Origin: Pictodentalium vernedei
Lineage: Eukaryota > Mollusca > Scaphopoda > Dentaliida > Dentaliidae
Direction: 5' to 3'
NCBI GenBank assembly: GCA_031216915.1
Contig: CM062294.1
Coordinates: 163,883,455 to 163,947,454 of the forward strand
Length of the DNA stretch: 64,000 bases
Under the pieces are notes generated by a model. The model had not been told where the DNA came from. It saw only the letters and a list, made by a program, of their open reading frames with translations, and ran no database searches. Positions 33,046-45,504 of the stretch are shown piece by piece (position 1 is the first letter of the stretch; each line of letters opens with the position of its first letter). The position numbers were made by a program, and so were the translations under genes.

Positions 33046-36000
33046 ATGAAAGTGTCAATGACACTGTAGCTTAACTTGTGTGTTGTGTTTGATGAAAAGG
33101 ATAATGTTCAATGTTTATGAAAGGATTATGAAATAAGACAAGAATTGTGATAATTGGGAATATGTTCATTTCTGTTCCCTGTGTGCTATGTTTATGATAA
33201 AAATAATATGAGGTGTACACTGTACTAAAGAGCTGAGGGGTTGGTTAATATGACCTCACAGTTAATGTATGTGGCCCTCACAGTTAACATATATCAACAA
33301 AAGTTACCAAGTTACAGTGAAATTATTCCAACGAGTCATCCTATCAAGTTACATTAAAATCCCCTCATAAATATGACCTGTAGACTGTGCTAAAGGTTTT
33401 CGGGCTTCGGGCCCCTGTAGCTGTCAGTTTCCCAATTGCGTACAAAGGGGACGTTCTCATCTAGACATTATATGAAGTCAATCTACCAAGTAACAATGAA
33501 ATCCCTTAATAAATATGACCTGTAGACTGTGCTAAAGGTTTTGGGGCTCTGGCAGCCATCATGGTTGAATGATCCCAACCAAAAGGGGACATTCTCATCT
33601 GGACACTATTTGGAGTCATCCTACCAAGCTACAATGAAATCCCTTCATAATTATGACCTGTAGACTGTTCTAAAGGTTTTTGGGCTTTGGGCCCCTGAAG
33701 CCGTCACAGTTGCCCAATCGTGTCCAAAAGGGGACGTTCTCTTCTAGACATTATATGAAGTCAACCTACCAAGTTACAATGAAATCCCTTCATAAATATG
33801 ACCTGTAGACTGTGCTAAAGGTTTTCGGCTTCGGGCTCGGGCAGCCATCATGGTTGAATGATCGCAACCAAAGGGGACAATCTGATCTGGAGTGATCCTG
33901 CGAAGTTACAATGAAATCCCTTCATAAATATGACCTGTAGACTGTACTCAAGGTTTTCGGGCTTCGGGCACCTGTAGCCATCCTAGTTGACCAATCACGA
34001 CCAAAAGGGGATGTCATCATCTTGGCATTATATGGAGTCAACCTAACAGATTACAATGAAATCCTTCTATAAATATAACCTTTTGCCTATGCTAAAGGTT
34101 TTTGGGCTCGGGCACCCATCAAGGCTGAATGATCATGGCCAAAATGGGACGGTCTCATGATCTAGACATTATTTGGAGTCATCCTACCAAGTTACAATGA
34201 AATCCATTCATAAATATGACCTGTAGACAGTGCAAAAGGTTTTCAGGCTCCGGGCACCTTTAGCCGTCAAAGTTGCCCAATCATGTCCAAAAGGGGACGT
34301 TCTCATCTAGACATTATATGAAGTCAACCTACCAAGTTACAATGAAATCCCTTCATAAATATGACCTGTAGACTGTGCTTAAGGTTTTCAGGCTCGGGCA
34401 GCCATCATGGTTGAATGATCGCAACCAAAGGGGACAATCTCATCTGGGCATCATCTGGAGTGATCCTGCGAAGTTACAATGAAATCCCTTCATAAATATG
34501 ACCTGTAGACTGTGCTCAAGGTTTTCGGGCTTCGGGCACCTGTAGCCATCACAGTTGACCAATCACGACCAAAAGGGGATGTCATCATCTAGGCATTATA
34601 TGGAGTCAACCTTACAGGTTACAATGAAATCCTTCTATAAATATAACCTTTTGCCTATGCTAAAGATTTTTGGGCTCAGGCACCCATCAAGGCTGAATGA
34701 TCACGATCAAAATGGGATGTTCTCATCTAGACATTATTTGGAGTCATCCTACCAAGTTACAGCGAAATCCCCTCATAAATATGACCTGTAGACTGTGCTA
34801 AAGGTTTTCGGGCTTCGGGCACCTTTAGCCATCACAGTAGCCCAATCATGTCCAAAAGGGGACGTTCTCATCTAGACATTATATGAAGTTAACCTACAAA
34901 GTTACAATAAAATCCCTTCATAAATATGACCTGTAGACTGTGTTAAAGGTTTTCGGGCTTCGGGCTTGGGCAGCCATCATGGTTGAATGATCGCAACCAA
35001 AGGGGACAATCTCATCTGGGCATCATCTGAAGTGATCCTGCGAAGTTACAATGAAATCCCTTCATAAATATGACCTGTAGACTGTGCTCAAGGTTTTCAG
35101 GCTTCGGGCACCTGTGGCCATCACAGTTGACCAATCATGACCAAAAGGGGATGTCATCATCTAGGCATTATATGGAGTCAACCTAACAGTTTACTATGAA
35201 ATCCTTCTATAAATATAACCTTTCGCCTATGCTAACGTTTTTTGGGCTCGGGCACCCATCAATGCTGAATGATCATGGCCAAAATGGGACGTTCTCATCT
35301 ACATCTAGACATTATTTGGAGTCATCCTACCAAGTTACAATGAAATCCCTTCATAAATATGACCTGTAGACAGTGCAAAAGGTTTTCGGACTTCGGGCAC
35401 CTTTAGCCGTCAAAGTTGCCCAATCATGTCCAAAAGGGGGCGTTCTCATCTAGACATTATATGAAGTCAACCTACCAAGTTACAATGAAATCCCTTCATA
35501 AATATGACCTGTAGACTGTGCTTAAGGTTTTCGGGCTTGGGCAGCCATCATGGTTGAATGATCGCAACCAAAGGGGACAATCTCATCTGGGCATCATCTG
35601 GAGTGATCCTGCGAAGTTACAATGAAATCCCTTCATAAATATGACCTGTAGACTGTGCTCAAGGTTTTCGGGCTTCGGGCACCTGTAGCCATCACAGTTG
35701 ACCAATCACGACCAAAAGGGGATGTCATCATCTAGGCATTATATGGAGTCAACCTTACAGGTTACAATGAAATCCGTCTATAAATATAACCTTTTGCCTA
35801 TGCTAAAGGTTTTTGGGCTCGGGCACCCATCAAGGCTGAATGATCATGGCCAAAATGAGACGTTCTCATCTAGACATTATTTGGAGTCATCCTACCAAGT
35901 TACAATGAAATCCCCTCATAAATATGACCTGTAGACTGTGCTAAAGATTTTCGGGCTTTGGGCACTTTTAGCCGTCACAGTAGCCCAATCAGGTCCAAAA

Positions 36001-37168
36001 GGGGATGTTCTCATCTAGACATTATATGAAGTTAACCTACCAAGTTACAATGAAATCCCTTCATAAATATGACCTGTAGACTGTGCTAAAGGTTTTTGGG
36101 CTTCGGGCTCAGGCAGCCATCATGGCTGAATGATCACAACCATAGGGGACAATCTCATCTGTGCATCATCTGGAGTGATCCTAAGAAGTTACAATGAAAT
36201 CCCTTCATAAATATGACCTGTAGACTGTGCTCAAGGTTTTCGGGCTTCGGCACTAGTAGCCATCACAACTGACCAATCACGACCAAAAGGGGATGTCATC
36301 ATCTAGGCATTACATGGAGTCAACCTAACAGGTTACAATGAAATCCTTCCATAAATATGACCTTTTGCCTATGCTAAAGGTTTTTGGGCTCGGGCACCCA
36401 TCAAGGCTGCAAGATCACGATCAAAATGGGACGTTCTCATCTAGACATTATTTGGAGTCATCCTACCAAGTTACAATGAAATCCCTTCATAAATATGACC
36501 TCTAGACTGTGCTAAAGGTTTTCGGGCTTTGGGCCTCTGTGGCCGTCACAGTTGCCCAATCACGGCCAAAAGGTGACTTTCTCATCTAGACATTGTATGA
36601 AGTCAACCCACCAAGTTACAATGAAATTCCTCAATAAATATGACCTGTAGACTGTGGTAAAGGTTTTCGGGTTTTGGGCTCGGGTAGTCGTCACGGTTAG
36701 CAGATCATGCCCAAATGGGGAAATTCTCATCTAAACATCATAAGGAGTCATCCTACCAAGTTACAATGAAATCCCTCCACATTAAACATGACCTGCAGAC
36801 TGTGCTAAAAGTTTTTGGGTTTCGGGCTTGGGCAGCCATCACGGTTGATAGATCATGCTCAAAAGGGGACATTCTCATCTAGGCATTATGCAGAGGCATC
36901 CTACCAAGTTACAATGAAATCCCTTCATAAATATGACCTGTAGACTGTGCTAATGGTTTTCGGGTTTTGGGCTCGGGCAGCCATACCGGTTGCCCGATCG
37001 CGACCAAAAGGGGACGTTCTCATCTAGACATGACCCCAAACCTGCATATGAAATTTGGTGATGATCAGACAAGAACTGCGGGGTGTAGCCCGTGCTAAAG
37101 GAAAATGTGAACAGACGTCACAGACTCACAGACAACAGCTTATCTTGACTATGTCAAGTTAAGCTAAA
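33046..37168 (+). mobile_element. pearl-like element with higher-order repeat core
   Basis: The 5' end AATGAAAGTGTCAATGACAC and TGTAGCTTAAC matches the elements at 27321, 40979 and 63871. The 3' end CAAGTTAAGCTAAAAATG carries the inverted AGCTTAAC motif. The insertion is exact within an RT frame: GAAGTATTT before and AAGCGTTTATGG after. The core of about 3.7 kb is a different tandem repeat from its terminal relatives. No protein. Confidence 0.85.
33330..37040 (+). repeat. Higher-order tandem repeat: ~143-bp monomers in ~571-bp blocks
   Basis: About 26 monomers carry ATGACCTGTAGACTGTGCTA or a variant. A variant monomer (ATATAACCTTTTGCCTATGC) recurs at about 34077, 34641, 35213, 35785 and 36357. 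The marker CCAATCACGACCAAAAGGGG recurs at 33991, 34559, 35131, 35702 and 36273, steps 568, 572, 571 and 571. So four monomer types were amplified as one block. The two 78-codon frames at 34555 and 35698 are consequences of this block. Confidence 0.9.
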
Positions 37169-38749
37169 AATGTGTTTTTAAGCGTTTATGGCAGTTCTTG
37201 AACAAGACTAATACCCTTAGTCAATTTCAATCTGGCTTCAGGCCAGGTGACTCAACTGTCCTACAACTGACTGATATATATGAGTTCTGTCGAGCACTTG
37301 ATGAAGGTGAAGAAGTAAGGGTGGTCTTCTGTGATGTCAGCAAGGCCTTTGACAAGGTATGGCATACTGGTCTCCTCCACAAACTTGAGCAAATTGGCAT
37401 TTCAGGAGAACTACTATTGTTTCTGAAGTCTTACCTTTCAAATAGGTCACAAAGGGTAGTCCTAGCATCAGAGCCTTCCTCCTGGAGACGCATTAACGCT
37501 GGAGTTCCACAAGGGTCGATACTCGGACCCTTGTTCCTGATTTACATCAATGATATAACTGAAAATATACACAGTAGTATCCGGCTCTTTGCAGACGATA
37601 CATCGTTATACCTTATTGTAGAGAGCCGCGAACAAGCCTCTATCCTAATCAATCAGGTCTTAGTCAAAATAGAACAATGGACTCTGATATGGTTGGTTGA
37701 ATTTAATCCCAATAAAACAGAGAGTATGCGTATTTCACGTAAAAGTAATCCCTCTGTCCACCCTCCACTACTTCTTGGTAATACCCAGATAACGGAAGTC
37801 ACCAACCACAAACACTTAGGAGTTATATTAAATAGTTCATGTACGTGGAAGTTGGAACGATCACATTGACCATATATGCTCAAAGGCCTGGCCACATTTA
37901 GACCTATTGAGGAGACACAAATTTGATCTTGACCGTAAAGTATTAGAAAAAATATACTTTGCCTTTATTAGATCTCTCCTTGAATACGCGGATGCAGTTT
38001 GGCATAACTGTTCGATATCCGAAATAGCCGACTTGGAAAAAATGCAGTAGCTGCAGCCAGAATAATTACAGGGGTAACTGTAAGCGACAGTAAGGCCGCT
38101 CTAAATTCCGAAACACGCTGGGTGACATTGCAAGAAAAACGCCGCAAACACAAGTTAATTTATTTTTTTTTAAATGTATCATCGAGGGTCTCCCTCCTAT
38201 ATTTCCAACAAAGTTCCCCCGCTCATCTCTTCCATGAATCCTTCACTTAATCTTCGGTCACGTCACAATAATCGAGTTCCATTCTGTTGTACACAACTGT
38301 ACCAGTCCTCTTTCATTCCTAATGTTACTGACCAGCGGAATAACTTGCCTGTGTCAGTCTGCGAGAATTCTTCATTGAATAACTTCAAGACCATCTTGAA
38401 TGAAGGTAACCAACGGCCGTCTTTGTTTTATAGTATTAGCGAATCTCGCGCAGCACAAATTTATCACTGCAGGATGCGTTTACATTGTAGTAACTTGAAT
38501 GTACACTTATATAATAATCATCTTGCATTGACCCCATTATGTCGTTGTAATGAACAAGAGACGCCTGAACATTTTCTGCTGGACTGCCCAATTTATACAG
38601 ATGCTCGTCGTGTTACGATCGATATACTTCCATTTAGAACAGACGTATCCATACTTCTTTTTGGTTCTGAATATTTCAAGAACGATGGAAATCATCTTAT
38701 TTTTGAGGTCGTACAGCATTTCATTCTAATGAGAAGGAGATTTCGGTGA
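37169..38749 (+). pseudogene. LINE reverse transcriptase core and C-terminal zinc knuckle
   Basis: The frame 37198-37869 (223 codons) has SQFQSGFRPGDSTV (8-21), FCDVSKAFDKVW (44-55, first catalytic Asp 46), INAGVPQGSILGP (99-111) and RLFADDTSLY (129-138, catalytic DD 133-134). All three catalytic Asp are present. After 37869 a shift leads to RSLLEYADAVWHNCS and AARIITGVTVSDS. A second open frame at 38174-38749 follows and ends with CRCNEQETPEHFLLDCPIY, a CCHC-like motif usual at LINE C-termini. At least three shifts break the protein. Confidence 0.9.
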
Positions 38750-39611
38750 CTGCAACACTCCAGTCATTTACCTAAATATAAGAATCACATTTACCCAGTT
38801 TGCAATAGATTCTTGCATTACCATATCATGTTTCTGCCAGAGGTCCCGTTCAACTAAAGCCCCACATGCCATCCCTCTCAGCAGGTGTACACCACACAAG
38901 CAGAGAACTGCCAGTGTTTTTGTATTGATTTCTGGGATATTGCATTTTGTGTTCAAGCTGACTTTATTTCTTTTCTATATCTTTTTATCATTCCCTTTAT
39001 TTCTTCTCTATTCTTCTACATGGCAAGTTTAAACAATCTCAAGCATCATCAGCTATGGAGGTTCAACTCTCACTGAACTGCTTTCATATTCGGATAGAGC
39101 CAACCTTAGCCCCGTACCTGCCCCACCATCTGCCCCTTCTCCCAGTCAATGTGGATTGTGCACTACTGTGTTAGTGATTACTTGTGTGTGTATTAAAACG
39201 TATCGTCTCAAATCTGTCGGGGTAATGGCATTGACCCGTCTGACCATGAGTCATCATGCCCTTGCGTCTGGTGACTGCTTGCGTGGTGGACACGGTGTCT
39301 TAGTTCAGTGAGGGACAGTGGGTAATCGATCTAGTTAGGCGGGCTGCTTACTAAATTTCATCTGCCTCCAAGGTGACGATGCGTGAGTCTAGCTATCTAT
39401 CCTAACCATCTTCTTGTGTCAGTTTATCCAAGAGTTAGGGAGACGACCCAAATAAGCTCTAAGCTTTCTGTCGAATCCCTCCTTTAAAATGTATCTTCTC
39501 TATTCTTATGCTGTGTAATATTGTATAATGCTAAGTTTTGTACAAGTATTCCATTCTGTATACAGCAAATGTAATATGTTCCAATAAATATTGTTTAAAC
39601 TAAAAAAAAAA
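38750..39611 (+). other. LINE 3' UTR, AATAAA signal and poly(A)
   Basis: About 850 bp of non-coding sequence follow the last RT codon. AATAAA lies at 39583-39588, and an A run at 39602-39611 marks the reverse-transcribed 3' end. No convincing target-site duplication could be paired, because the 5' end is obscured. Confidence 0.75.
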
Positions 39612-40978
39612 CGTTTTTTTTAAATTAGTGCTAGGAGAAGCATTCTCCTGCATTTTCTAGACGATATCTACTATTATTATTTCCTTACAATTTGGGTAAT
39701 TTATTACCGGTACCCGTATTTCTGTGTGTATGGTGCATTTTATTCCTCCAAAGAGAATCGTGACCAAGATTCAGGAAAGAGCGGTGGAAAGGAAAACCAA
39801 CAAACTTAACTGGAACAAGTGTTTTTTTTATATGAATAGAACCTCGTCAGTAATGCAACTACGTACTCTTGCCACCTCCACAAGCATTGGATGCCCGTAT
39901 CAAAAGCCTTCTCACGACTTTCAGCTCAGACGTATCCATAGGTCTACTTACACTTTTGGCAGTTGCCCTGTGCCCCCCCACCCCCCACACACACACAAAC
40001 ACACCCTCGGCATTAGTGGATACAATGCCACAAAATACCCAATTCTTTAAACCGGAATATCAAAGTTGGGGAGGGGCTGCATAGTGAGACACCCTTTGCA
40101 ATAACACATGTATCCCCACTGAAACACCCCTGCATATGAAAGAAGGGTGGGGGCATTGCACTAGATCCTATTACCAGACGGTACAGGTAGATACTAGATT
40201 CCCCCTCTTTGAAATTCTCTGAATATTATGAAAAGAAGGGGAATTCAAGTTGGTTTTTAAGTTAACTAAAATACACTTTTTTTTTCTTCTTTTTTGTTAC
40301 CCACTTTCGATTTTTGATGGAGAAATCCGACAATTGAGTTATTCATCTCAAACATGGGTCAGTCTGGCAGCTGATTTTAGGGAGAAGTGACTTCTCCCTC
40401 CGGAGACTTTAGGGAGAAGTCAGGGGCCAGGAGGGAGAAGTCAGTGAACATGAGGGAGAAGTCAGAAAAAAACATAAAACATATATGACATTTGACAAAA
40501 TAAATGTACATAGAGGACACAACAATAGCTAACATGACGAATTGTGGAGAAAAAAATCCAACCCCTCCCCCCATAGAAAAACTATGTCTTTCATGGTTTC
40601 TGAATGCCCTAACTCTTTCTCTACCAGTGATGACTATGATTATCATGCAGTGGATTTGGAATTTAGGATTACCCATTGTGAGAGTGTTCTTCTCTTTTGG
40701 AGAAGGTATATTCTTTCAAAAAAAAATATTTAAAGTATTTAAAATAAATTTCAAGTTCACATAAGAAGCTGGGTCATTCATGGTTTCTGAATGCCCCAAT
40801 TGAATTGAAAAGCGTAGTTAAAAACGTTTTTCATATCCTTCGTTATTTAAGCATTATTAACAATTTGAGTTAATTTATTTCTAAGGCCTAAAAAAATTAT
40901 GTTTGTTTCCGCTAACCCGGCCGACCCCATTTCAAACCACCGAGTCTAAGCGTTTTATTGAAATTGCAAAAAAAGTGA
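39612..40978. other. Non-coding stretch
   Basis: The only structures are the short tandem at 40378-40470 and, at about 40898, GTTTCCGCTAACCCGGCCGA, which recurs inverted near 44060 (CCGTTAGCGGAAACAAGC). No gene. Confidence 0.45.
40378..40470 (+). repeat. Short imperfect tandem repeat (GGGAGAAGTCA)
   Basis: AGGGAGAAGT(G/C)A occurs four times at spacings of about 32, 24 and 24 bp, plus an inverted ACTTCTCCCT. It looks like a local minisatellite. Confidence 0.7.
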
Positions 40979-42900
40979 AATGAAAAGGTCAATGACACTG
41001 TAGCTCAACTTGTTTAAGACATGTACATGTATAGTATGTGACATAGCAATGACAAACATCTAGGTAATGACCTGATAACAAAGGTTCATGTAAAGTATTG
41101 TAACGGTCTGTACATAAATGCTGACCGTAGCCTGTAACAAATGTGTAGGAAAAGTATTGTAAAGGTGGGTGACAGTTAGATGCTAAACTAGAAAAGAAAT
41201 CTTTGAGTCCCAGAGTGGGTCTGACTGAACCCAAAAATATTTGTTCTCATAGCACAGTGATAACAAAGGCACCAAAAAACACTCGTTCATGTCACAAGGT
41301 GATAACAAAGGTACCCCAGGAAGTTTCGTGAAGATCAGTTCATAAATACAGACTCTAGCCCGAGCCATATTGACATGTGCACTTACTGTGTATAAGTAGC
41401 ACGGAACAAATCAAATTTCATCTAATTTACATAATTTCTGCATGAGAAAAAAAACCTGTATTATATGTGATGTATTCCATGTTACCAAACATTCCTACAA
41501 AAATTTATTCAAATCAGAACTTTCATACAGAAGTTCTGTACAAAAAACTGATTGCACTAATTTTGGTACAAAAAAGTTGCTGGTGGCCATCTTGAGATCG
41601 GTTCATAAATATGGCCTTTAGCCTGAGCCTATAGAAGTTGTGTACAAAAAACTGATGGGACCTAATTTTGGTACAAAATGGCCACTGGCAGCCATCTTGA
41701 ATTTTGGACCGCACTCAGAAACACTCACTCTCATCCCAAGGTGATAACAAAAATACCCAAGAAGTTTCGTGAAAATCGGTTCATAAATACAGACTCTAGC
41801 CTGAGCCGTATTGATATGTGCACTTACTGTGTATAAGTAGCTCCTGAATAAATCAAAGTTCATCTAATTTGCATAATTTTGCACGGGAAAAAAACCTGTA
41901 TTATATGTGATGTATTCCATGTTACTAAACATTCATACAGAAATTTATTCAAATCAGAACTTTTATACAAAAGTTCTGTACAAAAAACTGATTGCACCAA
42001 TTTTGGTACAAAATGGCCGCTGGCAGCCATCTTGAATTTCGGACTGCACCCAAAAACACTTGTTCTCGTTCCAAGGTGATAACAAAGGTGCCCAAGAAGT
42101 TTCGTAAAAATCGGTTCATAAATACGGTTTCTAGCCCGAGCCGTATTGGCATTTGTAGTTACAGTGCTGAAAGTAACATTAAATAGATCAAAGTTAGTCT
42201 AACTGGCATAATTTATGCACAAGAAAAAAACCTGTATTATATGTGATGTATCTCATGGTACTAAACATTCACACAGAAAATTATTCAAATCAGCGCTTTC
42301 ATATGGAAGTTCTGCGCAAAAATCTGATTGCACCTAATTTTGTACAAAATGGCCACCAGTGGCCATCTTTAATTTTAGACCGGCCCCCAAAACATTCGTT
42401 CTCGTCCCACGGTGATAACAAAGGTACCCAAGAAGTTTCGAAAAGTTCGGTTCTTAAATACGGCCTCTATCCCGAGCCGTATTGGCATTTGCACTTACAG
42501 TGCTGAAAGTAACACTAAATAAATCAAAGTTAGTCTAATTTGCATAATTTACGCACGAGAAAAAAAACTGTATTATATGTGATGTTTCCCATGGTACTAA
42601 ACATTCATACAAAAAAAATTATTCAAATCGGAGCTTTCATATGGAAGTTATGCGCAAAAATCTGATTGCACCTAATTTTGGTACAAAATGGCTGCCAGCG
42701 GCCGTCTTAAATTTCGGACCAGACCTCAAAACACTTGTTCTCGTCTCACGGTGATAACAAAGGTACCCAAGAAGTTTCGTAAAGATCTGTTCATAAATAC
42801 GACCTCTAGCCTGAGCCGTTTGTACAGCATGATGGATGGACAGATGGACGACGGGCCATGGCAATACCTCAAATTTGGCTTCGCCAAAGTTGAGCTAAAA
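40979..42900 (+). mobile_element. pearl-like element, second copy of the 27321 family
   Basis: It starts GGTCAATGACACTGTAGCTC and ends TTTGGCTTCGCCAAAGTTG plus AGCTAAAA. The first 300 bp (CATCTAGGTAATGACCTGAT, GGTGGGTGACAGTTAGATGC) and the ~333-bp units match 27321-29168. GGTACAAAATGGC-type markers fall near 41675, 42007, 42343 (GTACAAAATGGCC) and 42685. The tetranucleotide tract is short here (GATGGACAGATGGACG). Confidence 0.78.
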
Positions 42901-44557
42901 AATGGTAGCATTTTTGCCACTTTCTAAATCACGCCACAAAAATTAATCGTCAAAAAATTAAGATTTTATAAAAAAGAAACCTTATTTTATATAAAAGCAT
43001 ATCGAGACACGGAACTTCTTCATAATATAATATTCAGCAGTCCTTTTATTCTGAATTGTGCATTCACATGCCTCACTTTATCACAACACAAGGTCAAGAA
43101 GTGTTAAATTAACACACCTCAGCACTTGAAATAAATTGACTTTTCAAGTGATTGTGATAATGGACTGGTTAAGTAACATCGTATTTGTCTTGGTGAAGAA
43201 AGCACAAATGACTTGCTTTTGTTTATTTGAAGACAATAAAGTTCCCTGCTTTGGTCTTGTGTGAAATACTTTTCAGCACACTATTTTGAAGGCATGATGC
43301 TATCGTGATGTCAGCATGTTGAAACAGCCAATCACTTTAAGGTACAAGTGTCAATTTACAGGGAATCCCTTGGCATTTCACAAGGGCAATTTTCAGGTTT
43401 TAAACAGCAGGCATGCCATTGGTCGAAATGTACAATGTGATTAACTACGCATGCTTAGTGGAATACAATTCATGTGTCTTGTTTCAAATTCGAGGAAAAC
43501 AATATTCAATCACTTGCGTAATAATGGTCACTGTTGAGACAAAACACTTGAACAGTTGATGAAGAAAAGTAAAACATAAACGTGTCATGGTCTGCCAGGG
43601 TAGACAGGGCAGTAAAAAGGGAAAAGGCCTAGATTCAAACCAACATTAATCCACACTAGTGAAGTAAAATCACTCTTTGTAAACGTGACATTATAGCAAG
43701 TTGAAATTTATATACCACATGAAGCTACCAGATCACAAACAGTCACAGAGGGTCGAAAGGGGCTTGCCCCAAAGCGTCCCTGTGCGCCTACGGTGCTTGA
43801 AACCATTCTGTCCCCATACCACCTTACCGGAATAAAACCAACTTTTCCAGGTACTGATTATGATTTGATTTGCCAGTATCGCGATGGTATTGACAATTTT
43901 ACCGATTATAGTCTGTATACCATAAAACCACACAGCACTACACAGAGGCCTATTTTATGTTGAAAAAGTTATCAACTGAGTTAAGGGAACTTCATTCTGG
44001 AAAAAAAATAAATAAAAATAAAAAGTTTTTCCGACCTACCGACCCTATTTTTTTCATCCCGTTAGCGGAAACAAGCATATATCTTTTTTATGCCTAGGGT
44101 AAATGACAAAATATGACAGTTGTCTCCCTTCCCTTCTGTGCTGGATAATAATACCAATACACTATCACTGTGCAGAGAAATGACAATTTCTGCTGGCCAT
44201 CTTACACTGACATGTGCGATTGGTGCAATGAAGGCCTGCCATTTTTATCCATCCATATATGTGTGATTTATATCATAGCCTTATTACATTTAACCCTCCT
44301 GGAACACAAGTTTTCAAAGAAAAACTTTCAATGCAAATTGCAGTGCAAATTTCAATGAAACAAACTTTTCAACGGAAAAGCGTGCACTTTAAACGTAATC
44401 AATTTCGACTTTTTATGTATGAACTGTCTCCTTCACATTTTTTATTCTTTTGAAACGGTGGTTAATTTTAATAACTTCTAATTGACACAATGCGTATCTT
44501 GAGTGATTCGTTGTTTTTGCTGGCACTTTGTTTCTAAACAGCCACTTTGTGCTGGTT
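42901..44557. other. Non-coding stretch
   Basis: No gene. Near 44030-44095, TTTTCCGACCTACCGACCC and CCGTTAGCGGAAACAAGC form the inverse of sequence at 40885-40945, so an older element of about 3.2 kb may surround the pearl-like copy at 40979. The pairing is imperfect. Confidence 0.4.
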
Positions 44558-44565
44558 GCTTCCAG

Positions 44566-45496
44566 TAGTGTTGAAACAATTAGTCGTCTAGTCAAAGTCG
44601 ATTTGATTTTCGGAAAAATCGACTCTGAAATCCACCACTCGACTAGTCGGGAAACTCAAAGATGAAGTCGTAAAATGCCAATAGTGGTGGTTAATGATTA
44701 CAAACATCAGACGTTTCTGCTACGTGGTGGACCTACTTTAAATTGTACTGAGAAGTGGATATCAATGGAATCATTGTCATTTGTTGATGCCGATAATATT
44801 ACAACTTAGATTTCAGCAGCATTATTACAAGCACTGATTTCACCTAACCTTATCACTGGCATGCGTTGAAGAAAAATACTTTGATGTACAACTTCAAAGA
44901 TGCCGTTAATTCAGGCAAGCATTCTGTCCATCGCCCAAGTCGCCCACACTTTTTAACTGATATAAAAATAAAATACATGCCTGTCAATTACTGTACTGAT
45001 TTGGGTACGAGCTGGCCAAGACCGGATATGACGGTGAGGAAACTGTCCGTCACAAAATTTGACCTGGGAGTTTTTAATTAATTGCACCGTGCGAATGGCG
45101 GCACACTTCAAACATTTTACAAATTCATGAAACTTCTGTTTTAACATCATTGGGTACTTTTTCCACTGTACGGACAAAGGACTAGGAGGCACGCACTTCC
45201 CAGGCACCCTAATGTTTTTACTGAATGGTTAAAGCTATAATATGCACAACGTTTTAAAAAACTCAAAATACGAAAAAGAGAACAGCTACGTTCATGACTT
45301 TGACAAGGAAACTTCATCAAACACATGTCAAACGAGTCATTAAACAAAAGGGTTATCAACTTACATGTAACAGTCTCTTATCACCTAATTTACTGAGACA
45401 ATTATGTTTTCAACAGAAAAGCCGACTAGTCAATTTTGAATCGATTACTCCCGGCGACTAGTCGACTTTGAAAAATAGGTAATCGTTTCAACTCTA
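44566..45496. mobile_element. hAT-type element with perfect 8-bp target duplication
   Basis: Left end TAGTGTTGAAACAATTAGTC; inverse of the right end TAGAGTTGAAACGATTACC. The 8-mer GCTTCCAG flanks both sides (44558-44565 and 45497-45504). Subterminal GACTAGTCG motifs occur several times in both orientations (about 44585, 44640, 45422, 45455). Without a transposase frame, it is non-autonomous at 931 bp. Confidence 0.9.
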
Positions 45497-45504
45497 GCTT
45501 CCAG

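Larger units (their letters stand above)
30425..39611 (+). mobile_element. Non-LTR retrotransposon (LINE), 5'-truncated and interrupted twice
   Basis: Endonuclease (30425-31500), linker/RT start (32575-33045), RT core and C-terminus (37169-38749) and a 3' UTR ending AATAAA plus poly(A) line up in order. They are contiguous once the hAT element (31501-32574) and pearl-like element (33046-37168) are removed. ORF1 is missing. Motifs fit the CR1/Jockey broad group; I cannot fix the clade. Frameshifts show it is dead. Confidence 0.88.

Noticed and set aside
34555..35934. Two nearly identical 78-codon frames (34555-34791, 35698-35934)
   Set aside because: They lie in the same phase of the 571-bp block two blocks apart. 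The repeat itself makes the similarity, and there is no start context or domain.
33330..37040. CRISPR-like regular repeats
   Set aside because: Monomers are ~143 bp, contiguous and diverged, with no short identical repeats separated by unique spacers. The sequence is eukaryotic.
40885..44095. 3.2-kb element with GTTTCCGCTAAC ends around the pearl-like copy
   Set aside because: The inverted similarity is short and imperfect and no flanking duplication was seen. Kept only as a note in the flanking stretches.
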